64,000 bases of DNA from Punica granatum (GCF_007655135.1 NC_045132.1:12648001-12712000), one strand, 5' to 3'. Positions 12,601 to 25,064 are shown, numbered from the stretch's first letter. The notes: a model not told the origin generated them from the sequence alone. Numbers and translations: made by a program.

Positions 12601-12719
12601 GTGACGACTCCTTCTCATGCGTATCCGTCACGCATTCCCGAGAAGGTTGACTATGTCCCAAGCTGCGCGATTCAATCGTGCGCATATGGGCCCCGACGAG
12701 AGCACATTCGAGTTCGTAC

Positions 12720-12823
12720 AATTTGTATGACAACCCAAGCTCGAGCTCAAGCTCACCCAAAAATGATGAAGCTGAGCTTGAGCCTGGGAGGCTCGGGCTT
12801 GGCTCGACTCATTTGTACCTCTA
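12720..12823 (-). mobile_element. hAT-like terminal fragment
   Basis: Read on the minus strand from 12823, the sequence starts TAGAGGTACAAATGAGTCGA and continues into a GAGCTTGAGC-rich stretch. This resembles the fragment at 5408-5595. Flanking 8-mers (GTAAAAGG at 5400 and ATTTACAA at 12824) do not match, so the two are not the ends of one element. Confidence 0.35.
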
Positions 12824-12831
12824 ATTTACAA

Positions 12832-14105
12832 ATACTATCATTAAGAATATATAGGTGCATGCGGCGGTATATATATTTAGGACCTTTTTGTACAAGTAAA
12901 AAAGGTGAGCAGCAGTGATTGTAATCTTGTCATTCCTTACGCAATATTTAGACTCTCCTATTCAACTGCGAACATATCAGATGAACTGAACAACTAGCGT
13001 AAGCACTAGCCCTGTCACCGTAACACCACCTAAAGTCTAGTAGAATACACAAAAGTCAGTGTCCCTCAAACTCAAGCGAAAAGCGCATTTCTACCACATG
13101 TTTTGACATGAATGCATGGGAGTTCGGACCAGGGACTTTGGGATTACCAAACTACATATAAGTAAGTTTGGAACCACTAAACCATCACCTTTAGTGGTTT
13201 AGGACCCGAGAATCAGTTCTGAGATAACGCGTCACAGAATAAATATTCATCTTGTAAAAATCAATATAATGATTGACTAGGTAATATGCTCGTGCGCTGC
13301 AAGTCCAAAAACAATTTCAGATGATTATTACATACATGTCATATCAAAAAATTATTATTTCTCATGTCCACATATTTATTAGTAATGATAGTATCTCAAA
13401 ATAATGGGTGTTCATAAGTTTGTGAAGAATAAACTCATTGTTATAAAATAACTATTGTCATCATTTTTAATTGATTTTATTATAAAAATTCAACTATTGG
13501 AAATTATGAACAAACATTTTACAAATTAGATGACATTGCAGTTCTTTTTATGAAATCTAGACATCATATCTAGACGATCTTTATTTATTGTGAGTTCCAT
13601 GTAGAGTCAGAACGAACACTTTGTCCGAAAAAATCAAAATAGATTAAAGATGATGAAGAAAATAAGTTTTCATATTTTTCTATTTGTATAATATTTAATA
13701 AATTGAATTTTGAAAATATCTCATATCTCGCAATTCGTTTTTAAATTTTTAAGGAACTTATTGTAAAATATTCTTTAAGTATATTTTTCCGGTGTGAACC
13801 CTGATATTCGAATTTTCAATCGAGTTTTGATTAATTATATTTTTATATATGTATATTGTGGACAAATACACCGAATTTATTGGACCTAGCACGCATAACT
13901 AATGCATACTTCCTACTGTCGATCGGTTTTCATGATTGATTTGTTGCCTGCACAATTTGTATGTTATGGAGCCTCCGGCTTAGACGCCGTAAATTCCAGA
14001 GTCACCTGCTGGTTATTTTTCCGCGTTCTCCACGTGGGATAAAACGAAAAGGAGAGTGAAAACTGGCAACTTCCAATTCTATTATCTCACCCTTTCTTCC
14101 CACAT
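12832..14105. other. AT-rich intergenic DNA, nothing recognised
   Basis: Only short frames are present and no repeat partner was found elsewhere in the window. Confidence 0.5.
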
Positions 14106-14310
14106 ATTTTGTATGGTTGTATTCATAATTTATTGTCCTCAAATAAATAAAATTAAACATTGTGGTGAAGTATTATCTTTTCTACCAAAATCTAATATGG
14201 AAGATCTATCTTTCGTTGTATTCATAATTTTTTTACTGAAATAAATAAAATTAATCATTGTGATAAATATTATCCTTTCTACCAAAATCTAAATGTGGAA
14301 AATCTACCTT
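14105..14310 (+). repeat. Two tandem copies, period about 99 bp
   Basis: ATTCATAATTT starts at 14121 and 14220. Each is followed by AAATAAATAAAATTAA, CATTGTG, a TATTAT block and TTTCTACCAAAATCTAA. The copies differ by scattered substitutions. Confidence 0.85.
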
Positions 14311-15783
14311 TGACTGATCTAAAGAGAGCTATTTGAGGTGCATACAAACATATCTGAACACCACATGTCCACATTACATTAGCGGTATGTTTGGTCGACC
14401 GGAGAGGATAGAATATAAGAGGAGGATGGGAGAGTATTTAAATCCGACAAAACTGATAATTTGGTCCCTAAAAGATATACCGCTACACAAACGTGCCCTA
14501 AGAGAATAATCTTTCCGCTCTCTAAATTATGGGGTGACATACTTCCCCCCAAACTAATTTTTGAGCATGTTTGTCCCCTGAACTATAATAAAGGGAAAAT
14601 TTAGCAGAACCATCAATATATCTCTAAAATTGATGGAATAATAATTCACCCTACACGTCACATAAGATAATCAAAAGAAAAGAGAAAAATGAAAATTCAA
14701 TTAAAATTTTTAAATTAAAAAAAAGACATTGTTTCCAGATTTTGATGAAGGAAGAAAGGCAATTCTCGATTTTTTGTTTTCTCTGAAAAATCGAAAAACT
14801 TATTTTCCCTCTACTAAAATCCTTAGAGTGGGTTTTTTCAGCATTCCTCTAAAATTAGGACTTTGTGCGGAGGAAGGATTGGAAAATACAGGAAGAACTT
14901 GTGAATTTAGGTCCGAGAATGACTATGCCAATGTAGTTTAGGTCCGAGATCTCCGACTTTGGGGCGCTCTAACCATTGAAGATGGAATGAACCAGTGTCG
15001 TGTTGAGACATCGAGATGAATGGCCACGGAGTCGAGCTTGAACCTCCTCGATGGTTCAAACTGGAAGGACCGATGTCGTTGAAGACAAGCTTCGTCGGCA
15101 AAGGTGTATGATAACCCAAGTCGTTGAAGACGCGTCTTGCCGCCACGGGGTCAGTTGCTCGAGTCGTTGAGGATCGAGATCCTGACCGGCACAAACAAGC
15201 GTTGACTCGAACCGTTGAGGTCAAGGTCCTAGCTGCCATGAACCGAGGGGATTCTACATTACCGCTACTCCTAGATCAGGGCCACAAGGGGCCGAGAGAA
15301 AAAGTAAAGAGACTTCTCATGTGTTGCATGTGTGTTTGTTCTCATATGAAGTATCGACCCTTAGTAGAGCTCCTAGCGTTTATTCCCCAATTGTGCGTGA
15401 ATTGCACGTAGAGCCGCTTATTGGATAAGAACACGACATCACGTATTAATTTTGAGTGAATAAATCCAAATAAGCACCCACGAAGTGGTTTGGAGGAGCA
15501 AACTGCGAGAATGCTCCTGAAGATAAGGCCACATGTTAAAAATAACTTGTCTTGCTAGCGAAGTTACCTTTCATCTTATCTCAAATTATGACACGCGTGG
15601 AACATGATGAGATTCAGTAATGGAAAATTACTAGATATCAATTTATTTATCCAGCCTCCAAGATTGTAATCGCATAGGAATTTCCAAGGACACAGTCGAG
15701 GAAGCATGATTAAATGTTGAGAGTACAATGACATACTCAATATTTATTGCCAAAGTCATACATATGTGGTTCCAGATTCCTAT
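14311..15783. other. Intergenic DNA with a GC-richer patch at 14940-15400
   Basis: The patch has overlapping frames on both strands with repeated GTTGA[A/G]G-type phrases at roughly 60-70 base spacing. It has no recognised domain and reads as degenerate repeat rather than a gene. The rest is AT-rich with nothing identified. Confidence 0.4.
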
Positions 15784-15981
15784 GCTCCGTTTGGTTTCGC
15801 AGTTAAAATCACAAAAATTTTAACTTTAACTTTAACTCAACACACTACACAACAAAAATACACATTTCCAAAGTCAAAAATTTTAACTTTAACTTTAACT
15901 TTAACTCAACACACTACACAATCATTTGTCGTTTTTCACAATTAAAATCAAAGTTACTTTAACTCTGAAACCAAACGCACC
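15784..15981 (+). mobile_element. MITE family B, copy 1
   Basis: Inverted ends read CTCCGTTTGGTTTCGCAGTT on the left and, on the opposite strand, GTGCGTTTGGTTTCAGAGTT on the right. The interior has two arrays of AACTTT units, each followed by AACTCAACACACTACACAA. Homologous copies are at 45158-45403 and 58560-58750. It is non-coding and resembles Harbinger/Tourist-type MITEs by its GTTTGGTTT end; target duplication not resolved. Confidence 0.7.
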
Positions 15982-16132
15982 ACTAATGTTCGATCTCGGT
16001 AAAAAATCATCATATTGAATTTGGCGTCGTCTCCGAGTTCGAACCCGGGGGATTGCGCATGGTGAAACGACATTACTCCTAAGAGGAATAATTTATGCTC
16101 GTTTCTTTGGAGAATTATGATTATACTCATGG

Positions 16133-16161
16133 ACTCGTGACACAATCAGGAATTGTCACGA
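16133..16161. other. Perfect 9-bp-stem hairpin
   Basis: CTCGTGACA pairs with TGTCACGAG across an 11-base loop. It is not followed by a T run and no gene is nearby, so no role is assigned. Confidence 0.6.
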
Positions 16162-16318
16162 GTTTGCGGATGAATTTTTCAAGAAATCAAATTTTTACTG
16201 GTAACATACATAGAGGGTCGGGATTGTGTACCTCAGCTACCAGCCGAACACCACCTCTCTGCCACTGCCTACACCCACTCCTCTGGTGTTGGAGGTATAC
16301 GGTCGTCCCAACCCTGAG

Positions 16319-16818
16319 CAGTATTATCAGAACTGGACTGGACGTCGAACCAGATAGGTTATGAATTCAACCGGGAATTCGATGGATCGGACTGCATATT
16401 TAATTAATCATAATATTTTAATATTTAAAATAATATTAAAGATAATTAAATGCATAATATCTATCTAATTTCATTAAAAATACATAATATCTAGGGAACA
16501 AAACTAATTGATGAAGAAATGAAGCAACAAATAGACGTTGCCTGGTTGATTAATGAGTGGACATAGTTGTGCACACGGAGTGAGAGGGGAGAGGTTCAAA
16601 ACCCCACATTATCAACTAACTTAATAATTTTGTTTATATATTTGTCCAACCAATGAACCAGCCGGTTTTGTGGATTTTTAGATTCAAACCGGGCGATTCT
16701 TTGGGTTCAACGATTAAAGGTGCATTTCCGGTCTGAAAGTGGAATCGGACCGGTCATGGTGCTGGTTCGTGGTCCGACTGATCGAACTGGCCGATACGGT
16801 CCGATTCTGATAACAATG
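16319..16818. mobile_element. Non-autonomous DNA element with short inverted ends (about 500 bp)
   Basis: The left end CAGTATTATCAGAACTGGAC and the reverse complement of the right end, CATTGTTATCAGAATCGGAC, agree at most positions. Both ends are rich in GG[A/T]CCGG-like words, while the middle is AT-rich. No target duplication is visible. The right end abuts the target duplication of the hAT element that follows. Confidence 0.5.
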
Positions 16819-16826
16819 CCTCAACG

Positions 16827-18277
16827 TAGGGGTGACAATTCGTATCTTGTCGTCTCTAAACGACTTCGTGTCATTGAAGTCATAACCCATACACGACACG
16901 ATTATTAAATGGATCAGGTTTTGAAAACACGAACACGACACGTTTATATCCGTGTCAACCCATACACGACACGTTTAAATGTGTTTATTGAAACGTATCA
17001 TAATAGATACACGTATCCATACACGACATGATTATACCTCGGTTACCCGAACCTGTTAACACGACATGTTTATCCGATCAATCCGGTTATCGGACACGTT
17101 AACACGACCCGTTTATTCGTTCAACCTGATTACCCAGACACTTTAACACGGCATGTTTACTCGTTTATACAATCAAATCCAAAAGCACTTCCCAATTGCT
17201 AGAAACAAATCCACAGAGCACTGATCCCAAACAAATCACAAAAGATCAAGCACCATTGTCCACTTCTGTAAATGCAGAGAAATCAAAGAACACGCTCAAC
17301 ATAGCTCTCCCTGATACACTTCGAAATTCTGATTAGATCAAGGAGACGCAATTTCACATAATCAAATTCCTCAATTCGGAATCAAACACATTCGGCAGAT
17401 CAGTGGAGATTCATCACCTACCACCTAATTAAACCTCAGGCGCACACAGTCGAGTAAGAAGTATCCTTTATCGACAGAAACCTAGCTCATGAATTCGAAA
17501 TACGATCAGATCTAATCAGTATGCGGCGAGATCAAGCACGATTCACTGCGACGTCTACAATCCCCGCCACCACAAGATGCTTGCTCGTCCAGCAGCTCGT
17601 CGAACGGAGAAACTACACAAGACAGAGAGAGAGATGGAGAGAGATCGAGCACTGTGAGCGAGCTAGAGAGAAAGAGTCATGGTCGCGGGGTGGAGCCAAG
17701 GTCGAGGTCGCGCGGTCAAGGTGAGGTCGTCTTCGTATGAGGTCGAGGTGAGGTCGTCTTCGTCTATCAGAGAGAGGGCTTGAGGTCGAGGGCTTGAGGG
17801 TCATGAGGTCGGGGTGAGGTCGTCTTCGTCTATCAGAGAGAGGGCTTGAGGTCGAGGGCTTGAGGGTCATGAGGTCGGGGTTGCGCGATCGAGGTGACTT
17901 AGGTGAGGTCATCTTCGTCTGAGACTCTGAGTGTTGTCGCGCGGAAGGTAAGAAGGTGGAGGCTGGAACCTAGAACGATTCAAAGGAAATTAGGTTAAGG
18001 ACTTTAGGGTTACATAAGGATATTTTAATAAATTCAGATATATAAACGGGTTAACAGTTTACACGATTATAGTAACACGATTAAACGTCTAAATAAACAG
18101 GTTTAATCGTGTATAGTCGGAATACACGGGTTCAACCCGGTAAAACATGCTTATTAACTGTGTCTAAAGGGTTGGACCCGTTTAATCCGAATACCAAAAA
18201 TGCTCAACTCGAACCCGTTTAACTTCGTGTCGTATCCGTGTCGTGTTATCGTGTTGTATCAAATATTATCGGCCCTA
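16827..18277 (+). mobile_element. hAT-type non-autonomous element (1451 bp) with 8-bp target duplication
   Basis: The left end is TAGGGGTGACAATTCGTATC. The right end, read on the opposite strand, is TAGGGCCGATAATATTTGAT. The flanks CCTCAACG (16819-16826) and CCTCAGCG (18278-18285) are an 8-bp target duplication with one mismatch, the size made by hAT transposases. Subterminal regions repeat ACACGACACG and GTTTA words many times. The GC-rich middle (17520-17940) carries a 67-bp tandem repeat and no transposase. The middle may be captured host DNA but is not recognised. Confidence 0.85.
17746..17882 (+). repeat. 67-bp tandem repeat, two copies
   Basis: TATCAGAGAGAGGGCTTGAG begins at 17764 and 17831; the two 67-base units appear identical. 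They sit inside the hAT element and create a repetitive reading frame on the minus strand that is not regarded as a gene. Confidence 0.9.
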
Positions 18278-18723
18278 CCTCAGCGTCTTTAAAAAAGAAA
18301 AAATGAATTGAATTGAATTTTTCTCTTTTTTATCTATTTCTCTTTGTGTAACCCGTGGGGCAGATGACTATTCCGTCAATTCTATCGGAAATCGCAACAG
18401 CGGCTATTGGCTGATGAATTTTTCTTATCTCCATAGTTGAGGGGGTAAATGTGCCGAATAATTGGTTTAGCGGGTAAAAGTGCCTCGCCCCCAAAATTTA
18501 GGAAGTGAAAGGTATTCTTCCAAAAATAGGAAAAAAAAAAAGAGGGAGAGAAAAAGGACGTGGGATGGAAAGCCTAGCCGATCTACGACGACCACACATG
18601 CAGAGATTAGAGGACGGCTTCCCCCGGAGGGAAACCAAATAGAAATTCAATTATTTTATTTTTAAAGACAAAGGCGCGAAATCCCCTCTTTCCCTCCCGC
18701 CCCCGCCCTTCCCCCGCCCTCCT

Positions 18724-18733
18724 TTTTTATATT
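18724..18733 (+). promoter_or_regulatory. Possible TATA box of the FBL17 gene
   Basis: TTTTTATATTA lies about 90 bases before the start codon and is followed by a CT-rich leader typical of plant 5' UTRs. The assignment rests on position only. Confidence 0.4.
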
Positions 18734-18821
18734 ATCATCATCTTCTCATCCCCCATTTCTCTTCCCTCCCTCCCCCTCTCTCTTTCTCTCCCTAGCCCTA
18801 GCTCACCCGCCGCCGCCCTCC

Positions 18822-21800
18822 ATGCATCACCATCGCCCCCTGCCCCACATCGTCACCCCCTCCGACGCGGCCGCTGTGACCGCCGAACTCATCAAGCACG
18901 GGAAGAAGCGGGGCAGCTACAACTGCGGCCGCTGCGGCCTCCCCAAGAAGGGCCACTCCTGCCACGTCAGCAACCCCTCCTCCGACCCTCCTGACTCCCT
19001 CCCCGCTCCCTCCTCCACTCCCGCTCCCGCCACTGTGCCTCCTGCCGCTGCTCTCCAGTCGTCGTCTTCCCTCTCCTCCGCCACCCGTCCCCCTCCACCT
19101 CGCCATCCGATCTCTCACCTCCGCCGGGCGCTCTCCTTCGACGACTTCGACGTCCGCTCCGCCGGCGTCGAGGAGGACGACGAGGAGGGGCCGGATTCCG
19201 ATCGGGACGAGGAGGTCGGCGGTGACGTCGGCGGGGGGCTGACTTCAAGCTGCCTTTGGGAAGTCCTCAGGAGGCTGCCGCCGGCCGAGCTGTCGTCGGC
19301 GGCCCAGGTGTGCAAGGGGTGGAGGGAGACGTCGAGGAGGCTCTGGAGGGCGGTGGAGGAGCTCCGGCTCAGGGTTCCTGCGACTGCTCAGGTTGGATTC
19401 GTTGGATCAGTGTTGCAGAAGTGCCCTGGGCTCGTCAGGCTGTCACTTAGACTTGAAAGGTTAGAAGATCTCCCTGGGGATGGCGGTTTGGGTACAGATC
19501 TAGGGTTTTTGGCTGTTGATAATGGCCGCACAGAGGACAACAATGGCGAACTGAGATGCAGCTGTTGAATTCACTAATTACTGAACACTAAATCATGGAA
19601 AATTGCGCCAATTAACAACAATATACTGTTAGATCATTGGGATCGAGAGCTTCCGATCCAGCTGCACTACTTGATCAATTGGGGTTCTTGTTTGATTCAT
19701 GTTCGATCATTTTCCCCATTGCGGGAGCTAAGACTTCAATCCTTGCGTGACTCTACTTCGGAGGATTAATACTTATTAACTTGAACTGAGCATCAGATTA
19801 GCTCTCACTAAATCAGATGATAATTTTGTTCACCGAAAAAAAAATCAGATGATTTTCAGAGTGATGTCAGATTGACAGGACTTGATTAGGTATTCATTCT
19901 GGCTTCTGCAGAGATGTAGATTCAACAATGTTGGCGTGCATTGCGTTCTCGTGCCCCAATTTGGAGTCTATGGAGATTTCTAAATCTGCGACGGCCATCA
20001 ATAGGATCACAGGGTATAAATTCTCTTCCTCTAAATCAGGTCACCTTGTATGTGTTCGACTTCTCTAACTCACATTACTATTTTGGTCTTGTGCTTAAGC
20101 CCCATTAATATATGAGTTCACCTTTCGATTGCAAATGAAGATGTTTTACTTATAAATATGCTTTTATGCTGATGCTGAGCAAAAAAGCACTATCGTAGTT
20201 CTTCCTTATTACAATTTGTACATAAAAAGCATCAAATGCCAGAAGACTGTGCTACTCCATTTCATAATTATAATCATTGTAGTGATGATCCGCTGACCAT
20301 CATACCATTTTGGAGGCCCCTTTAAGCATAACAGTTGCACATTTGGGCTGAACCCTGAATCTGTTTGTTAAGGAGAGCTAAATTTCCATTAGTATCGTCC
20401 TTTTTCGTTGTTCTTATCTCAGATTATACATGATAAAGTATAGTTTCTAGGCTGAAAAAGAGACCATGGTTAAACTAGCATTTCAGGTCCTATAATGGAC
20501 CGACTTATACAACAATTTCTGTGTATGACTTGTTCCTCATTCCGTGTCAATTTCATCTTGCAGGGATGAGTTGGGTCGATTTGTTGCTGACAAACGGTGC
20601 CTTACCTGTCTTAAAATGGAAGGGTGCACCAACCTTGGAGGTTTCATACTCAATTCGTCAAGTCTTTCTACGCTCTGGCTATCAGATCTTTACTCCCTAT
20701 CTAAAATGGTGATTGCATCATCCCTGTGAATTTCAACTCTTATCATTTGAAAGAAACTTGCAGTTAAACATATATATATATCTGCTTCCATTCATTAGGT
20801 TTTCAACTCTCCTAATCTGAAAGAAATTTCCCTGGCGTTCTCCCACCAAACAAATGATTGTACTGATCTGACTACAATAGTTGAAGGTCTTGGAAGGAGT
20901 TGTCCGAGGCTGCAAAACATACATATTGCATCACTTAGGCTTTCACATGCTGTTGTGCTTGCGCTCACTGCAGCAAATTTAAGGTCAGTTTATGAACTCC
21001 ATTTTTGGCTTATCATACTTAAAAGTTATGCTATCATCTTAGCTACAATATCACAAAGTTCTCTTAGATGAATGACCTTTTCCCCGACGTTGAGCTTTTG
21101 TTTATCGTATATTCTGCTGAATTCATGTTTAGTCATATAAAGCGGAAACTATTATCATGCAGTTCTTGAGCAGTATGTGATCGATAAGAAGGTAAAAACT
21201 AAATGGGCACTGTGCCATTGATTTGTTATGATGCAGGGGCTTGCGAATGCTATCACTTGTACTTGGATCAGAGATAACAGATGCATCTGTTGCTGCCATT
21301 GCATCAAGCTATTCAAACTTGGAATTGCTTGATCTAAGTGGGTAGGTCTTTAAGCTGAAGTCCAACCACAAAACCTTTATGACATCATAGAGATATCTTA
21401 ATTATTGAAATGTGATTTCTGTCATAGTCAGTACATATATCATGTAAATTTATTGGCAAAAGAAACTTATAGATTCTATTATCATATTTAAAAATCTTTG
21501 CCTGGCACAAACCTGATGATTTTGATGAGAAGAATGGACTTGACAGTATAATCACATATGCTTGCATCTTCGTGCCATATAATGGTGTCTAGTCCAAGCT
21601 TTATCCATGAACTTAGAGAGTAGATCGTTGTGGCCAAAGAAACAAAAAGAGAATAGATTGTTAAGAACAATTTTAGACAAAATATGTCTTTGCTTCACTT
21701 GTCTGATTATTAAATCCTCAAGACAATGATTTTCATGGTGATCTGCTGATTCCAGGTCTAGCATAAGCGACAGTGGCATTGGAATGATCTGCAATGTATT

Positions 21801-23316
21801 TCCTAGGAAATTGTCAAGGCTCCTGCTTGCTCTTTGTCCTAATATCACTTCAAGTAATCCCCATGACCAGTCAGTCCTCTAGCAAATAATTATGTTGCTT
21901 TTAGCTCATTAACCATTGCATTTTTCAGGTGGCGTTCAGTTTGCAACAGCTCAGTTACCTCTTCTTGAACTCATGGACTGTGGGATGACCATATGCGATC
22001 CCAATGACCAAAAGCAACCTGATGAAGGTGCTATTTGTGATGTAGATAGGAGGCCCAGCAAAAAACTTCATCTTATGTACCAGAAACTTATTGTGAAGCA
22101 TGACAGGTTGAAAAGGCTCAGCTTGTGGGGTTGTTCAGGATTAGATGTGAGTTTCTTTATTCGGTCAGTTGTCCATTCATCTGTTCTTGCTCCTTCTATG
22201 GCTCTAATATGTGGTTGAATTGCAGGCTCTGTATTTGAACTGTCCAGAACTATATGATTTGAACCTTAACTCCTGTAATAATTTACATCCTGGTAGGATC
22301 TGAAATTCCTTGGCCAAGGTTGAACATTAACTTGTTTCCGTTCCTTCAGTACTCGCTCACTAACCAATGGTCTACTTTGTCAGATCGTTTGCTAATTCAA
22401 TGCCCAAATTTAGAGAGTGTGCATGCATCGGGGTGCCAAGAACTGTTGATTGGAGCAATTGAAAGCCAGGTTATTGCCTAAATTTGCTGTTTCAGTTTTC
22501 AAACTGATATTTATGTGCTCTATGCAAGTTGCCACCACAAAATAGCTTGTGTGCAAACCAAATATAATGAATATCGGTTCTTAACTAAGTATTCTTTCTT
22601 CACTTGTCCAAAAAGTAAATAAATTTGCTCTTATTTCAAAATATTTAGTCTGCTTCAATAGCTTGCACTCAGATGGAACCTGGTATGTTTCAATCATCAG
22701 GCATTCTCTTCTTGACGACTTCTTACATCTTCGTGCAGGTCAACAATGAATTTTCTCATCTAGAGAATCATTTCCCATTCAAATGCTCAGCTGATGGCTC
22801 CAAAAGAATTCTAGTCCCAAATATGTTGTGTCAACAGGTAAGTATTCATACAAAAGCCCATGACCTCTACATTCCCAAAGACCACCTTTTAGTTTTCAAA
22901 AAGTGATCTTTTTTTATTTTTATTATTTTTATTGTACATTATGTTATGGTGATAAAGATTTATTGAGTTCATTGAAGAGGAAATGTGCTAGTTGTCCTAA
23001 AGTGCAAATCATATGGAAGCCATGCTTGGTGGCAAGCCATATGGAAATGGGACAAAATGCAATCACCATACATAATTTAATCTTCTTGAATGTTGATTCC
23101 TTGCATTTTATCGTACCATTTCTTTTTGCTCTGCTGGATACAGGTTGAATAAAATTGGTCTTGTAAACATTTGCAGTAAAACCCATCCTATGTGGATAAC
23201 ATGATGCACGGTCTTCTATAATATATTATCATTTTTTGCTTTTGTTGCTGCAGCGTTTTTATGATGATAAGAAGCGAAGCACCATGAAGCGGCCGTGCAA
23301 TGTGCTTGTAGACTGA
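18822..23316 (+). CDS. FBL17: F-box/LRR-repeat protein 17 (SCF ubiquitin-ligase substrate receptor)
   Basis: Eleven exons join in frame to 601 codons plus stop: 18822-19459, 19912-20013, 20564-20708, 20799-20983, 21237-21341, 21756-21853, 21929-22146, 22226-22292, 22384-22469, 22739-22837, 23254-23316, all GT-AG. The N-terminus holds KKRGSYNCGRCGLPKKGHSC, a zinc-knuckle-like motif characteristic of plant FBL17. A low-complexity Pro/Ser linker follows, then an F-box near residues 140-190 (LWEVLRRLPPAELSSAAQVC). The remainder is leucine-rich repeats ending in basic VLVD. Length is close to Arabidopsis FBL17 (about 590 residues, from memory). In Arabidopsis this SCF subunit targets KRP-type CDK inhibitors to permit the second pollen mitosis. 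The exon 1 frame reads on past the donor to a stop at 19568, so retained intron 1 would truncate the protein after the F-box. No disabling change is seen. Confidence 0.93.
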
Positions 23317-24351
23317 TTCATGCTTCTGCTGGTTATCTGATGCGGATATGGAGACATCCATCTCGTCTCGTCTGTTATACATTACGATTATTATTGTTAT
23401 CCATACGTGGTCCGAGGATCCAGCAAGACTTCAACTGGTTCAGGAACTGTTTCTCATGGCAGAAGGGGAACTTTTACTGAGCAAGTATGCATTACAAGCC
23501 TTTCGACTGTTGTGGAAAAATAAGAGTGCTGGTGTTCTTATTGTGCTTTGACATACCTCCATAGACCCAATTGGTTTATGAGCTTTCTATGTTCTAATGA
23601 CCAGGACACTGATTGTGTTGTAGACTACAGCTTAGGTAGATGCACCATTTCATCCTCTGAACTCTGACTATATATTATCGGTGGCAGTTGTAGCTTCTCA
23701 AAGACAGTTCATGAGCAGTAATAAAAGTAAGTGTAGAATCTTTATTGATGCTTTGCATATTGCTTGTACTTGTAAGTTTGTGACCTCTTCAAGGGCAGGC
23801 TGATGGATTATCCAGTTAGAACTAATGAAGTTCCAGCTCGAATCAAGTGCCCAAATTCATCTTTGGAGTATGTATAAATGGATAATGGTAAAGCATTTCT
23901 TGAAAGCTATTTAATCCGAAAATCAAGAAAAAAAATGAGAAATTCTTTTTTCGGTTTATTATGTTTGGAATTACAGTGAGGAACTTTTGGCGGGTTTCAT
24001 TCGAGGACGATTTCGACCTCAACGAAGAATGGGAATGCAGGCAGATGGGTTAGAGAAGTAAGTGGCTTCTGGAAAATCATAGTTTTATTACGTGCTTTTC
24101 AAAATTCCATATTTTATTTTTAATTTTTTGGATAAATAGCATAAAGAAATACGTGGTTTCTAGAAAATCGAAGTTTTGTCACGTGCTTCTCGAAACTCCT
24201 TGAAAAGCATGTGGTTTCATTTTTGTCCCAAAGAGTGTCGGGGCTGTTAATTTGACCGTTGATTATTTTATAAAAGGCCTAGAACTTCTCATTTCTTTTC
24301 AAATTAGTCCATTCCCTTTTTCCCTCCACACTCTCCTTTGTTCCATCTCAT
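23317..24351. other. FBL17 3' region and intergenic DNA
   Basis: An AATAAA-type poly(A) signal is present at about 23720, some 400 bases past the FBL17 stop. No further gene or paired repeat was recognised before the hAT element. Confidence 0.5.
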
Positions 24352-24359
24352 GTTCCAGC

Positions 24360-25064
24360 TTGGAGCGTAAATCGGTGGGTGGGTTGGGTCTTTTTATCAT
24401 AAAATTTGATCCCGACTTTTTTTAGTGGTTTTTTCTAGCATAAAAAATCGCTCAAAAACTATTTTTGGTTACGAAAAACTAACGGTTAACAGTCTTGGTT
24501 TTTTAGATAGCTTTTTCGACGTCTGAGTTTGAGATGACAAATGCTCAAATAACAAAACTAAACAATGTATTATAAATACTCGATGCGTAAATAAATCCAT
24601 CAACATAAATCAAGCGATTTTCAAGTCCAAAAATATCAAAAGATCATGACATTCAAGCACCTCATTAAAAATAGCAAAAGAAACATCAAAACGAAATGAG
24701 CACGAGTCGTGAGAAAGGGATAGGACATAGAAGTCCAAGATGCTGTGGGGTGAGCGCGAGTTGTCAGAAGGAGACAAAATTATTAGATATGAGAGTTTAA
24801 AAATCCCAATCACCATACAATATAGGATTAGGTTTCAAATTTTATAAAATAACTAATATAATAAAAATAATATACATAAAATAAATTACTCGGATGGGTC
24901 AGGCCTCATCGGGCTTTTCGGTTTGGGGACCAACTTGTAGTGGGTGGTTTTTTTGGCCTTGAAAACCACACGAGTTATATCTAGGGTACCAAAAGTCAGT
25001 TCCTTTCGGTTGGTTAGGATCGGTTTTTGGGGTTTTAGGTTTTAACTTACACGTTACACCCCCA
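24360..25064 (+). mobile_element. hAT-type MITE (705 bp) with 8-bp target duplication
   Basis: The left end is TTGGAGCGTAAATCGG. The right end on the opposite strand is TGGGGGTGTAACGTG. The flanks GTTCCAGC (24352-24359) and GTTCCCGC (25065-25072) match at 7 of 8 positions. Subterminal stretches are G/T-rich (GGGTGGGTTGGG; GGTTTTTGGGGTTTTAGG) and the interior is AT-rich with no coding capacity. It ends about 215 bases before the EC1 pseudogene start. Confidence 0.65.

Larger units (their letters stand above)
6560..12610 (+). mobile_element. Repeat-rich block, probably a large Ty3/Tat (Ogre-type) LTR region
   Basis: This 6-kb block has a composition unlike its AT-rich neighbours and no coherent gene. 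Features fitting a long LTR are a TATA box (CCTATATATAACC near 8153) followed by a leader-like stretch, internal tandem units of about 175 bp, and TGACGACTCC at 12602. That last motif resembles the tRNA-Arg-type primer site of Ogre/Tat elements (recalled from family knowledge). No second LTR and no gag or pol are present. The left boundary is a guess, and a nested solo LTR interrupts the block at 8720-9527. Confidence 0.35.

Noticed and set aside
5408..12823. A single 7.4-kb hAT element bounded by the GAGCT-rich ends at 5408 and 12823
   Set aside because: The ends are in the right orientation, but the flanking 8-mers (GTAAAAGG and ATTTACAA) do not match and the interior contains unrelated repeat blocks.
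12523..12918. 131-codon plus-strand frame
   Set aside because: It spans the putative primer-site end of the Tat-like LTR and a hAT fragment; no domain and mixed composition.
15124..15411. 95-codon frame as a gene
   Set aside because: Sits in a GC patch with repeated GTTGAGG words, overlapped by a frame of similar length on the other strand; no recognisable domain.
16030..16050. tRNA-like B box (GAGTTCGAACCCGGG) as a tRNA gene
   Set aside because: No acceptor stem, A box or cloverleaf can be drawn around it.
17613..17912. 99-codon frame with perfect peptide repeats (minus strand)
   Set aside because: The repeats are translation of the 67-bp tandem DNA repeat inside the hAT element.
18798..19315. 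Arg/Gly/Ser-rich minus-strand frames opposite FBL17 exon 1
   Set aside because: They are antisense shadows of a GC-rich coding exon with low-complexity composition and no domain.
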